The notes under the pieces: generated by a model
Database searches by the model: none
Told to the model about the DNA's origin: nothing
What the model saw: the letters and a program-made list of their open reading frames with translations, nothing else
Origin: Cryptomeria japonica
Lineage: Eukaryota > Streptophyta > Pinopsida > Cupressales > Cupressaceae
DNA length: 64,000 nucleotides
Assembly: GCF_030272615.1 (NCBI RefSeq)
Contig: NC_081415.1
Span: 422,807,757 to 422,871,756, forward strand
Direction: 5' to 3'
Shown here: one piece after another, positions 1 to 10,374 of the stretch
Numbering within the stretch: position 1 is the first letter of the stretch
How the letters are laid out: every line of letters begins with the position of its first letter
Made by a program: the position numbers and the translations under genes

Positions 1-323
1 TCTATTCCATCCACTATCCTTATATCCTATCATATCAAATGATTTACAATATCTCATACATATATGAGTCTATTACAATATGCCATGTCGGCTTTACAAA
101 AAGATATTTACAATTAAATACAATAAACAAAAGTTTATTCATGTCGGCTGGAGTGTCGGTATGCATTGTTGCCGCTACCGGTGAAGAGTCTGCCAGTGCC
201 GGTGCCTGTTGGTGGTTTACTAGATGAATGCCACAAGGTTGCTTGAAGGTTTCCACAAGGTTGTCGGTAGGTTGCCACCAATGAAAATAGCATCATTTCT
301 CACTAGAGTGTAGAATGCCAACA
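1..323 (-). repeat. Element A 3' LTR, partial
   Basis: Bases 1-323 repeat 5880-6207 with scattered substitutions, for example in the stretch rich in GCCGGT-like words. On the minus strand this copy starts TGTTGGCATTCTACACTC at 323, directly after the polypurine tract, which fixes it as the 3' LTR. About 500 bases of it lie outside the window. Confidence 0.9.
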
Positions 324-337
324 ATCTCCCCCTTTGG
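324..337 (-). other. Polypurine tract of element A
   Basis: On the minus strand the sequence CCAAAGGGGGAGAT lies immediately before the LTR start TGTTGG, the expected site for plus-strand DNA priming. Two further similar purine blocks lie just upstream (about 415-425 and 466-478), the multiple-PPT arrangement described for Sireviruses. Confidence 0.8.
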
Positions 338-526
338 CATTGATGGCAATACTCATGAGAAAAGTCCAAAAACTGTTTCCAAAAATGAAGTCCAAAAAGT
401 TACCAAAAAATATGTGCTCCCCCTGAGCAGATGATCTCCTCTGAATAGCCATTTTTCTCTGTCCACTACTCCCCCTTTGCAATCAATGACAAAGGTTGTC
501 AAAATTTGTCAAACGAGTGCAAAATT

Positions 527-3500
527 TTACCTTAAGGTTTGTAACCGGTTGGTTACAATCTGAAATATATCAGCCAAGACCAAGTTTAAACTCTGCATGA
601 ATCTATTGCTATCATTCATGGTTGCCTCAGTTCATTGGATTGTACCGATGAGATGATGAATATGTTCCTCCGGTGATCTTTCTCCTTGAATTAATGCCTT
701 AGAGATCTCATTCCTCAGAGAGATAAGGTTGTCCAATTTAGGACCGAGTTTATACTTCAGCTCTCTGGCATTTGCCTTGATCCTTGCTTTTTCTTTCTCC
801 AATTTCTCCAACTTTTCCTCAAATTCTGCTATCTCTTGCTCTATAACTGATATAGGTTCGGATGAACCAATGATGTTATTAGCTATATCATCAATTTATT
901 TTGTACTCTGCTTATCTCTTTATCAATGTCCCGGGTCAACATATGTGGCTTGCATGTTTCTCTATACAATTCCTTATACTCCAAAATTGTTCTATTCAGT
1001 GCCAGTAAAAGTCTTTTAATGTGTTCCGTGCACTTCTTTATTGTCTCCTCAAAGAATTTTTCTTTTTCTTTTTCTATTTTCTCTTTGAATGTGTCCTCAT
1101 TTACCTTATCCACTTTTATTATATTTCCAACAATAAATTTAGACAATGTGTCTAACTGACTTAAAGAATCCTTTACATTATCTACATTGCATTTTGTTGC
1201 AATCATCATAAGAATAGGTATGGTATCATCAATTGCCTTGTAGGCCAAAGCATTACAATTAGTTATCTTTTTGATTGAGTCCAGAAGTACTTCAGTCACA
1301 TTTGTAGGTTTGAATTCACTTAGTGAAGTACCTGATGTCTGACCAACTGCTTTTACTATCTCAGTGCTTGCAGTAATAGTAACCAATTTGCTTGTCTCAA
1401 CCTTCGATGGATCAGTTTGAGTTTGTGTTTCCACCTGTAGTGGTTTGGATTTCTCAGTGAGTACCGGTTTTGCTATCTCAACATGTATCTGTGCTTCTGC
1501 CAGTTTCTCTGTTGGTTTCTCAGTGTTATCAGCTGCTGGTATCTCTGTGTTATCCATTGCCGGTATCTCTGTCTCTGTCGGTTTCACAGTGCCAGCATCT
1601 ACACTACCAGTATTTATTCCATTGTCCAAAGGTTGCTCTGTATGCACTATTTGCACTTCAACCTCTACATTTTCTGCTGGTTGCTCCGCAATGTTTCCAC
1701 TGCCAACAATATCATCCTTCACCTCTGTGCTATCCTTGTCCACAATAATGTTCACTACCTGAGTATCAATATTCATAGTGAATAGAATTTCTGATTCAGG
1801 GTTAGTGTCATCATGTGTTATGTCCACATTTTCAGTAGCCGGTGTATCCTCAGTGTGTACTGGTGTAGTATCCAAGGGTGGTGGTAAGTTGTTAGTTATT
1901 TTTATGTTTGGTATTCCACCAACTTTACCTTTCCCTTTGTCCTTGTCCTTCTGATATACCTTGAAAGTTTTCTTGGGTTTGTTCAATTCTTCCTGTTTTT
2001 CTTTTTCTACAAAAAAGATATCCCATTTATCTATTGTTTCCTCTGCAATTTCATTAACTCTTCCAGCCATTAGGCTCACATGCCGGTGACCACTTGCAAA
2101 AATTGATCTGTTAGCTTCACTAATTAGTTCATCAATCTCTTCTTTAGAGTTAACTGGATGAACAACTAGTATTTTTTCAATCTTGAGTTTCTTATCTAAC
2201 TCCATAACTGCAATCCTCTTTGCATCTAACCTTCTATACAATTCATTTGGAAAATCATCTACACCTTCTATTAACACTTTCTTGTAAATGTCCAGATATA
2301 AAATAATGTTGTTTTCAACACTTTCCTTTTCAGAATCAGTGAACGTATTATACAGTTTGCCCACATTTGCCAAGTTGCCTTCATCAGTGATTTCACTCAA
2401 TAAGTTATCCAATGGTGGTATAACTTGTTGTTGTTTCTTCTTAGGTGTCAACTTCTTTTCCGGTGGTCTTACCACTTGTTGCTTCTTCCTTAGTGTTCTT
2501 GTTTTCTTGGGTGGAGGAGAGGGTATCGGTGAAGGTTTTCTCTTCCTATCAACTCTCTTGAACTCAACAGGTATCTCACTGTCAGATGATGTGCCGACCA
2601 GTGAGATATGTGCCTCCGGTTGTAATCCTTCCAGATCACTTTCCTTTATTCTAGTAATGTTCATGATGTTTTCTTTGATTTCCTTTACTTGTTTTGTTGC
2701 ACTCCTTATGTACTTTTCTCTTTTCTTTCTTTGTTTCAATGTTTGTACACCACTCTCAATTGTTTCTGCACTGTCAAAAACCTTTTCCGCTGGTTCTCTA
2801 GGTGCTTCTAAAAGGGCTTTAGCATAAGTTTTAATAATATTTACATTAGCCTCATACCCCATTTCAGTTACCCATACAGTTCTAGGAAGAACTGCTTCCA
2901 TCCATATTTCATCCTTCTTAATTACAAAGCAGATTTCCTTATCATATTTGTCTACTATACTTTGTGGTAGTCTCTCTCTTGTTTTCATTTTGGCTTGGAA
3001 ATCTTTGAAATGTTCAATTATATTGTTTTCCCTAGCAATACCCATGTTGGTGAAGGCTTCCTGCAATTGCTTGCCTACTGGTATGTCATATCCAAAATCT
3101 TTGTGTCCAATACCGAGAATTTGTTTTGAGAAATACAACATAAGACATACCAAAAGATTACCAAAACGAAATGTACCTTTCTTGTCTCCTTTCATCTTCT
3201 TCAAATTTTCAACTAGTTCATCCTTTAGCCATTCACATACATCTATTTTTGCATCATTATTTACCATATCATAAGCACTTTTAATGCAAAGACTAGAAAC
3301 TGAGTTAATTCACTTTGCATGTGTGGTCTTGTAACCTAAGATCATAATTATGAATCTAACATTTATATCCTTGATGTCATTTACTCTCAGGGATCTGCTA
3401 TCAGATGTTGCTCCTGTTAAGGTCATGACTGTGTTGTTAGGAACCTTCTTTGTTTTGTCAGGTCTGCTGCCGATAGAGGGTAAACCTGTCACTGCCCTAA

Positions 3501-3909
3501 TTGCTTGTCGGGTGAATTTGCAAACTGAGTCTAGCCAAAGAAATTATCCATGTGCCCTACTTAGGATAATTCTCACTACCTCCTTTCGAAATTCAGGGGT
3601 GTTCAAGATTTCTACAAAACCTAAGGTCTCAATAACCTTGTGTTCGGGTTTGACATTTCCATTCTCATCACAAATTACTGTTTTAAATATCTTTAGTATT
3701 TCCACAGAACCTAACTCTTCAATATTGCAGTGAATATAAATTCTAGGGTCTTCAGCATAAGCTACTCCTTTAGGAATTTTTGAGAATGCGCCTATGGAAT
3801 CATCTTGCTTAGCTATCTCGGGAATAATTTTGAAAACGGGCCTAGGGCATTTTACAATTTCCACAACAGTAGGGTTTGCAATAAATTCTAGAGTAGAAGA
3901 GGAAGACAT
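527..3909 (-). pseudogene. Element A ORF2, long unknown protein, interrupted
   Basis: I do not recognise this protein. From the ATG at 3909 one reading frame runs to 883, broken only by TAA at 3544-3546 and TGA at 3310-3312; the residues between the stops still read as protein, so these look like point mutations. Near 890 the frame shifts by one and continues to a stop at 527-529, with one more in-frame TGA. The N-terminal part is compact and globular-looking, with a stretch WLDSVCKF followed by GLPSIG. The end is a charged heptad-like coiled coil (EEKLEKLEKEKARIKANA). It occupies the place where pol would be. It could be an element-specific structural protein, an envelope-like ORF as in some Sireviruses, or a captured host sequence; nothing here decides. 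Confidence 0.6.
883..3267 (-). CDS. Open central segment of element A ORF2 (794 codons)
   Basis: This is the longest uninterrupted block of ORF2. The first 170 residues look globular (CEWLKDELVENLKK, a hydrophobic LLVCLMLYFSKQILG stretch). About residues 170-300 are basic and proline-rich, with KRKPSPIPSPPPKKTR and further KKK runs that resemble nuclear localisation signals. Residues 450-640 are acidic and low in complexity with repeated TEIPA/NTEKP-like units. The last 120 residues are helical and charged. No enzyme motif or zinc finger is visible. The true start is probably the upstream ATG at 3909, because the same frame stays protein-like beyond this ATG. The complementary strand shows shorter open frames that I regard as shadows. 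Confidence 0.6.
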   Translation of the reverse strand: MVNNDAKIDVCEWLKDELVENLKKMKGDKKGTFRFGNLLVCLMLYFSKQILGIGHKDFGYDIPVGKQLQEAFTNMGIARENNIIEHFKDFQAKMKTRERLPQSIVDKYDKEICFVIKKDEIWMEAVLPRTVWVTEMGYEANVNIIKTYAKALLEAPREPAEKVFDSAETIESGVQTLKQRKKREKYIRSATKQVKEIKENIMNITRIKESDLEGLQPEAHISLVGTSSDSEIPVEFKRVDRKRKPSPIPSPPPKKTRTLRKKQQVVRPPEKKLTPKKKQQQVIPPLDNLLSEITDEGNLANVGKLYNTFTDSEKESVENNIILYLDIYKKVLIEGVDDFPNELYRRLDAKRIAVMELDKKLKIEKILVVHPVNSKEEIDELISEANRSIFASGHRHVSLMAGRVNEIAEETIDKWDIFFVEKEKQEELNKPKKTFKVYQKDKDKGKGKVGGIPNIKITNNLPPPLDTTPVHTEDTPATENVDITHDDTNPESEILFTMNIDTQVVNIIVDKDSTEVKDDIVGSGNIAEQPAENVEVEVQIVHTEQPLDNGINTGSVDAGTVKPTETEIPAMDNTEIPAADNTEKPTEKLAEAQIHVEIAKPVLTEKSKPLQVETQTQTDPSKVETSKLVTITASTEIVKAVGQTSGTSLSEFKPTNVTEVLLDSIKKITNCNALAYKAIDDTIPILMMIATKCNVDNVKDSLSQLDTLSKFIVGNIIKVDKVNEDTFKEKIEKEKEKFFEETIKKCTEHIKRLLLALNRTILEYKELYRETCKPHMLTRDIDKEISRVQNKLMI

Positions 3910-4215
3910 TTGAAAAATACCTTGAGCTGCCTGATAATGTTTGAGTGCTTGAAAGGAATCGCTTCACTTCTTCCCCTTGAATGCCTTCACTTAGATTTTT
4001 GTGCTCTCTGCTAGTTTGAATGCTCGTTGAATCAAAAAAAGAGGGAAAACCAATGATTTATAATGAAATTTCATTCAACAACTGCAATAAATGCTCGCCG
4101 ATTAAGTGAAAACTTAACACATCTGCCGGTAAAGAAGAAATCTATCTTCTCACCATCTACTGAGGGTAATTTGCATGATGTTCAATTTTCTGCAATACCC
4201 CCAAAGGGTTACTTC

Positions 4216-5308
4216 TCAGTTGGATGAACAATTTCCTGCCGGTGGAGTGATACTCCGTTCTACCGGTGAAGGAATAGTCTCATCAACATTCTGGTCTGTC
4301 TTTCTAATCCATTGTCTTGAAAATTCTTGCTTTACCTCATCAACCTTTTCTTTGCCTTTCAAACTGGGTCCTTTATTGTTTGCTGGTGGAGTCTTGCTTC
4401 TACAAAATTTTGCAATATGTCCAATCTTGTTACAAGCATAACAAGTCACATTATTCTTCTAAATAGCCTTTCCATATCCTATGCCGGTTTGTGTTCTGCA
4501 TTGATTAGATAAGTGAAAATCTTCCACAAACATAACATCTTACATTCATTTGGTAGTTTTCTGAATTATGACCAACTTTGTTGCATTTGGAACATTGACC
4601 GGTGGGTGCATTAATGTTCTGATTGTTTCTAGATCTACAATGATTTTCTCTATGACCAAACTTGTTACAGTTAAAGCATTTCTCACTAAATTTGTAAGCA
4701 TTAGGTTGTCTTATTGGTTTATTGTGATCATGATTGTTTGTAGTACCAGAACTTTCACCAACTTCAAATCCAAGTCCATTAGTATCTCCATTAGGTTTCT
4801 GACTTTTCAACATATCATCAAGTTCTTCTGAACTTTTCTTGAATTTCTCTTTATGTTGATTTGCAGTAGCCAACTCATTTTCAAGAATTCCCATCTGCCT
4901 CATAAGTTCAATTTTATCATGTTGCATGTGAATCAGATCTGTCTTTAACATATCATTTTCATGACTGAGTCTTAGATTTTCATTTCCAGCATCATTGAGT
5001 CTCCTAGTCAAGTCATCTTCATTCTTCTTTCTGTCTTCAATAGTCATATCTTGCATTTCATTCCTCATAGTCATGTTTTCTTGCCTCATCTTGTTTACAA
5101 GCTCATTAAGAGTTTCCTTTTCATCTTCATCATTTTGCATCTTCTCATGAAGTTCTTTTCTTTTATTTCTAGCAATAGTAAGATTCTCCTGAAGTCCTTG
5201 AATGAATTCCTGTGCAGTCCTCATATCATCTTCAAGTTTGATATTCTTCAACTTCTCTGAATCATAGTCTACAAGAGCTCCTTCCAATTGCTTTCGTAAG
5301 TTCTCCAT
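4216..5308 (-). pseudogene. gag: Element A ORF1: coiled-coil Gag-like protein with zinc knuckles
   Basis: The first in-frame ATG is at 5308. Residues 1-175 or so are an almost continuous coiled coil rich in K, E, N and L. Then come CCHC knuckles: CFNCNKFGHRENHC intact; CSKCNKVGHNSENY with the last Cys replaced by Tyr; a third, starting CYVCGRF, cut by a frameshift near 4520; and, in the shifted frame after a TAG, a fourth reading CYACNKIGHIAKFC. CCHC knuckles bind nucleic acid in Gag nucleocapsids. A UBN2-type capsid region like that of element E is not visible; the coiled coil stands in its place. The open blocks are 4505-5308 and 4216-4449. Confidence 0.7.
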
Positions 5309-5365
5309 CTGTATCGGTGTCAGAATCTTCCTCAAGCTGTTAGGCTTTTGAAAATAAAGGACCAA

Positions 5366-5379
5366 GCTTTGATACCAAT
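5366..5379 (-). other. Primer binding site, element A
   Basis: Minus-strand ATTGGTATCAAAGC follows the LTR end CTAACA directly. It is the standard Copia site complementary to the 3' end of initiator methionine tRNA, and is identical to that of element E. The next 40 bases also resemble E (AAGCCTAAYAGCTTGAGGA). Confidence 0.85.
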
Positions 5380-6207
5380 TGTTAGGATTAATGATAGTCC
5401 CAAAGATACTGAGAGGGGGGGGGGTGAATCAGTATCTAACCGATGTACATAATATTTAACCTTATTAAGTATTTTGCATTCAAAAACAATGTATCAGTAA
5501 ATAAGAATTAATGCAGTAAATAGGAACAATAAAGATAACATAGAAAACACACCATAACACAAGATGTTTAACGAGGAAATCCAGTGTGGGAAAAACCTCG
5601 ATGGGATTTGTGACCCACAATATTCACTCACTGGCCAATGAATAAATATTACTTACAATGAGGGGCCTGCACATGCAAGAAGGCCAACTGCCTAGAGCTC
5701 ACTGCTCAATCTACAAAATAGAAGTCTCACCGACTTACAAAATGGATTATGAAAATCCAATACAATATACTACTTTAAATCAGCATCAACTATGCCAGGT
5801 TCAGTATCGGTTTAAGCTCATACTATAACCATAAACCTTATACAAAATCTGTCCTATGCATTCACATATATCTTATCTTCTATTCCATCCACTATCCTTA
5901 TATCCTATCATATCAAATGATTTACAAGATCTCATACATATATGAGTCTATTACAATATGCCATGTCGGCTTTACAAAAAGATATTTACAATTAAATACA
6001 ATAAACAAAAGTTTATTCCTGTCGGCTGGAGTGCCGATATGCATTGTTGTCGCTGCCGATGAAGAGTCTGCCAGTGCCGATGCCGGTGCCTGCCGATGGT
6101 TTACCAGATGAATGCCACAAGGTTGCTTGAAGGTTTCCACAAGGTTGCTAGTAGGTTGCCATCAATGACAACACCATCATTTCTCACTAGAGTGTAGAAT
6201 GCCAACA
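5380..6207 (-). repeat. Element A 5' LTR (828 bp)
   Basis: Bounded by TGTTGG at 6207 and CTAACA at 5380 on the minus strand. It matches the partial LTR at 1-323. Near its 3' end a run of ten C is flanked by 7-base inverted arms (plus-strand ATACTGA 5406-5412 and TCAGTAT 5429-5435). Confidence 0.9.
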
Positions 6208-7481
6208 TGTACAATCAACATCATTAATTATTCTTAATGAGAATTAAGGAGAACAACTAAACCCAATCGATGAAGATGACATGTCATCATAGTGCATTAG
6301 AGAATGCTTCATTTGCATGAATATCATGAAATTGTGTTGCAAAGAGGTACCATACAACAATGAGAAACTACCACTTGGAATATGGTGGCCCCATAAACGA
6401 AGATATCAACATAGATCACTAAAAAAGTAGACATGTTATGATTATTTGAATTGGCAGCACTACTTAGAAAAATGAATTAAGTTCAATATCATGATTCAAT
6501 AACTAATTTAACTTTAATAAATAACTTTAACAAGTTATTTCATTAAGGCAAAAGGTGGAAGGCACCTGAAATATATATATATTTTTAATAATATTCAGTT
6601 TACAATTCATGAAAGGTCCTTTCATGACCAAAGTATCACTATTATACAAGCCTTGAGATGGTCAGACAAATTCTTTATTGTACTTAGTAAAATGGATTTA
6701 AATAAACCTAATACAAACACAACTTATAAAATGTAAAATCCTTTCTGCCTTATCATATTTAAAAATGGCACCACACCATTTGCCAATGCAAAACCCATAT
6801 ATACCATCCTTAGAGAAATAAAGAGACAAGTTTAAAGGGAGGTCATTAGAAACCCCTACCACCTCTTTCAAGAATTTGATGTCCTAGGGCACATTTATCC
6901 TTTGTGCCTCGATGTCACAACCAACAATTTATACCACAAAGGGGCCCATGCTGCTATATATTAGTGTTACATGACCAACCACAAACCATTGCCAGTTCAA
7001 AACCCTAATCGAGGGATCACATTCTGTAAAGCCTCATGGAATGAAACACTCTACTTTGGATAGACCAGAGCCTACATAACACTTATAATAACATATTTCT
7101 CTTCTTTGAGATCAAAGATAACAACCATAAACATAGATTTGCTATCTATGTTGACACGATAAATGCAAGACAAAACAAGCAAAACATCTCCTAGAATTAA
7201 TCTAATTGCATGCAAAATGATCGGAGATGGATATTTAAAAAAATTATAAGCTTACAATCACTCATTCCCCCCCCCCTAAAAGCAACCTATAACCTATTAA
7301 AAAAGGTGAATAGTAGAATCCATGATTGATGGCAACAACTACAAGTGAGAAAGAAACCCAACCATGCCAAAATTTAACAACTATTTCTTATATGACATGT
7401 CTATGAATAAATGATCCTACAACAAGAAGTCTTTTCAATTGCAAACCTCAATAAGTTTTTCTCTTACGATCAAAAGAGGAT
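6208..7481. other. Unassigned stretch between elements A and B
   Basis: No intact reading frame and no repeat of other parts of the window. On the minus strand around 6800-7150 there are short protein-like runs (for example DSKSMFMVVIFDLKEEKYV) separated by stops and shifts, perhaps an old transposon relic. A run of C at about 7266-7276 and a short TA repeat near 6573 are present. Confidence 0.4.
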
Positions 7482-7853
7482 ACAATCTAAGTCTCCATCT
7501 ATAATATTCGTGCATTTATGAAGTATTAGGCCAAACTTCTAGGAACAGGTTCCAAATCTATTCTTTTTCTTAGATCCTAGTTTGTGGCTCTGTGGGACAT
7601 CTGTAGCATTCCGTATTTTCCAATTTACTTCAATTATCCCTCATTTTTCCCTAATTCCATAAAAACATTCCAAATCCAACTAAGAAAGAGGATGATCATT
7701 CCCAACCAATGAATCTAATAAGAATCTCAACCCTTTCCTTATTTGGATTGAGGATAGATCTATTAGGTTCACCCCTCTTTCAATGTATTTGGTTAATTTG
7801 GATTAATGGTTTAATTATCTTAATTGACCTTAATTCAAAATTACACCATTACA
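7482..7853 (+). repeat. Element B 5' LTR, truncated
   Basis: It matches the 3' LTR (7482-7525 to about 32092-32115; 7530-7853 to about 32561-32888). The first 420 bases of the LTR are missing and about 440 bases are deleted internally near 7528. It ends ACACCATTACA before the primer site. Confidence 0.75.
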
Positions 7854-7869
7854 TTTTGGTGAACCCAAC
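7854..7869 (+). other. Primer binding site, element B
   Basis: TTTTGGTGAACCCAAC directly follows the LTR. Element D has TTTTGGTGAACCCGAC at its corresponding position, so the two families use the same primer. I do not assign the tRNA. The following 460 bases (7870-8330) are leader with no visible feature. Confidence 0.65.
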
Positions 7870-8336
7870 TTCTTACGTCTTATTTTCCAATTCCTTGTTT
7901 CAGATGTGATTTGTATGCACTTTGACATTCATATTTGCACTCATAGATCATATTTGCAATTAAATTACATAAAATTAGATGTTAAATTCATAAAAAAACT
8001 AATTTATTACTCTAAAATTGACTTGCGCATTGCATAATTTTTTAATTACATTTTTAGATCTGATTGTTATGACATGATATGTTCAGATTTAGAAGCATTT
8101 CAATCATTGTTTATATACTTGCATTAGTGAAAAAATCATAAAAAATTGCACATTGTTATCTCTTTTTATCATGCATTTTGCATATGTTATCATTTGAAAA
8201 AGAAAATTGTTGTCACTTTGTTTTCATTTAGTTAGTTCCATGATGCATATATTTCATAGATGTGATAATGGATTAGCCTTCCTTATTTCACTCTATCCCT
8301 CTCTAAAGGATCATCCTACCCATTAGGAAGTTTTAA

Positions 8337-9018
8337 TGCCAAAAGGAATCATTAACACTTCTTTCATAAACTCTCCCTTCTAAGGATGAATTTTTGAGGA
8401 ATGATGTTGATCTTTCCCCTAAAATGCGCCTCGCCCATAAGCATATCCTAGAGGAAGAGGATGATATCGTAAACACCTTCCTTAATGTTACCTTACCTTC
8501 CATACATGGTACCTCTCCTAGAGAAAAAGTGTTTATGGACATTGGTTTATCCTCTCCCAAATTTGGTCCTACTAATGAGGGCAAATTAGTGTAAGAAGAG
8601 GTTATGAACACTTCTTTCAAAACTCTTCCTTCTAAGCATGAAGCTTTGAAGAATGATGTTCATCTTTCTCCTAAAATGTGCCTCCCCCATGAGGATCATT
8701 TGGTACAAGTGGATGATATTGTCACTACCTTTCTTAGTGATACCAAACCCTCTTTTCATTTCAATTAACTTTCCACTAGAGATGAAGAATTAATGAGTTA
8801 TTCTTGTCCTTCTCTTAAAGCTTGTCTTACCCATAAAGATACCTTGGAGAAAAAGGTTGAAATCTTTAGCAATTTCCTTGATATTCTCCCTTCTAAAGAT
8901 GTATCCTTGGAGACCAAACAACCTAATCAAGTCAATACCATTCATGTTTCTAGTTATGAGAAGCCTAAGCCCAAGAAACCTCACAATATCCTAAAAGTTC
9001 CAAAATACATATGTGAAA
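8337..9018 (+). pseudogene. Element B ORF with repeated modules, interrupted by stops and by element C
   Basis: One frame (that of the ATG at 8394) reads as protein to the insertion point of element C, with stops at about 8367, 8592-8594 and 8766. It holds two or three diverged copies of a module of 70-80 residues: TLPSK.E.L.NDV.LSPKM.L.H, then an acidic run and DDIV.TFL. The modules start near 8370, 8610 and 8795. The end is Lys/Pro-rich (EKPKPKKPHN). I do not recognise a domain. By position it should be in the Gag region. The ORF is cut at 9018 where element C begins, and the protein-like reading resumes after 28613. Confidence 0.5.
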
Positions 9019-10374
9019 TGTTGGCAACAATGCAATAGACTAAGAGGGCGCGGAGGGGGGGGGGGGGGTGAATTAGTTTGCTCACAAATTTTATTCAACT
9101 CAAACACAATATCAGATATGATAATTGATAACGAAAGAACAAATCAACACCACATCAATAACACACATAACACCAAGATTTTTGACGTGGAAAACCCGGT
9201 TAAGGGAAAAACCACCGTCGGATTGAGACCCACAATATAAATATACCCTGTTAGAAGTATATGAATATTACAATGGGGAATGAACATGCATTCAGGTACA
9301 CTACCTAGAGCTCATTGTTAAAAACACATAACAAGAAGGGTTACAACCCTTGGGAAGACTCATTGTCTTACAAAAACATTCAGATTACATTTGGGAGATC
9401 ATGAACTGATAAAATAGCATCTCCTCATGCCTGGTTACAGTTTCGATTAAGAACACAATCTAATATGCTCTGCCACACTTCTTCACACTTTCGAAAAAAA
9501 AAACATTTGTTTGCACACTTATCAGATCACACACATTCAGATATTCTCGTAGATACATATCCCATATGATTATTATATATATTTATACAAACCATCAACT
9601 TATCTTTCAAGGTTGCCTCAACGCTCATCACAAATTACAAAGCTATAACCATACACACTACAACAATACATGTAGACCAAAACAATGTCGGCTAATACAT
9701 AGTATGGACCTAAATCAACACCTCGAACAAGAAACACCTCCAAGAATTATGTCTTGGACATCCACAACACGCTACAATCATCCGGTTGGCTGAGAATGTC
9801 GCATAACACGAACATACCAGATAAATCATCAACAACGAGCACAACGATCAATGCAGACCATCAACACAAATAGGAAATGATCTATAATCATCCACAAGCA
9901 TCATGAATTACCACAACATCACCACTTACTAGGAGCTTCATCATCATTATACCAAACCTCAAGAACACTAACTGAACTGACTAGAAAACTGAAAGATTCA
10001 CTCACAGACCTCCAAATTATGAACCATATGAATTGAGGACACACCAGAACATCCAAAACACTCTGCCAAATCTGCAAACCAAGATATTGCAATGTGGAGC
10101 AAAATCTAGAATACTGATCAACACTGAACAACAGAAAAACCAACTGCAATACCAGCTCTCATAACTTGATCAAATCTCCATGCAAACCATTGAAACTATA
10201 GCTGAATCAACTAGAGATACTTATCTCAAAACCTTTTAATCCATAACAACTTATTTGCAACACACTGGCCAAACCAACTCATTTAATCTGACTGCAACAC
10301 TAGAAACCATAGAGGAATATGTTGACATCAATGACAACACATTACTTCAACAAACTTCTCAACAATATCCAACA
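9019..10374 (-). repeat. Element C 3' LTR (1356 bp)
   Basis: Minus-strand start TGTTGGATATTG at 10374, end TTGCCAACA at 9019. It matches the split copy at 19953-20581 and 27891-28608 (for example CAAAACAATGTCGGCTAA in both). It contains 14 consecutive G (plus strand 9055-9068) between inverted arms ACTAA and TTAGT, and a minus-strand TATAAAT at 9581-9587. Confidence 0.9.
9581..9587 (-). promoter_or_regulatory. Candidate TATA box in element C LTR
   Basis: Minus-strand TATAAAT in the context TTGTATAAATATATA, about 790 bases into the LTR. The same sequence occurs in the other LTR copy near 20495. LTR promoters normally carry a TATA box; position and conservation are the only support. Confidence 0.4.

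Larger units (their letters stand above)
1..6207 (-). mobile_element. Element A: non-autonomous Copia-type LTR retrotransposon (left end outside window)
   Basis: On the minus strand the order is LTR (5380-6207), primer site ATTGGTATCAAAGC, a coiled-coil/zinc-knuckle ORF, a roughly 1100-codon unknown ORF, a purine tract, and the start of a second LTR (1-323) cut by the window edge. The LTR begins TGTTGGCATT and ends CTAACA. The primer site matches initiator Met-tRNA, and the purine tract AAAGGGGGAG repeated in the 3' region is known from Sireviruses (Maximus/SIRE Copia). No DSG protease, integrase or YVDD reverse transcriptase is visible in any frame. The 300 bases between the ORFs (3910-4215) show nothing. 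The five bases after the right end are TGTAC; the matching duplication would lie left of the window. Confidence 0.85.

Noticed and set aside
1445-2827. Plus-strand open frames opposite ORF2 of element A
   Set aside because: Cys/Ser/Phe-rich shadows of the minus-strand gene; no motif and no start context.
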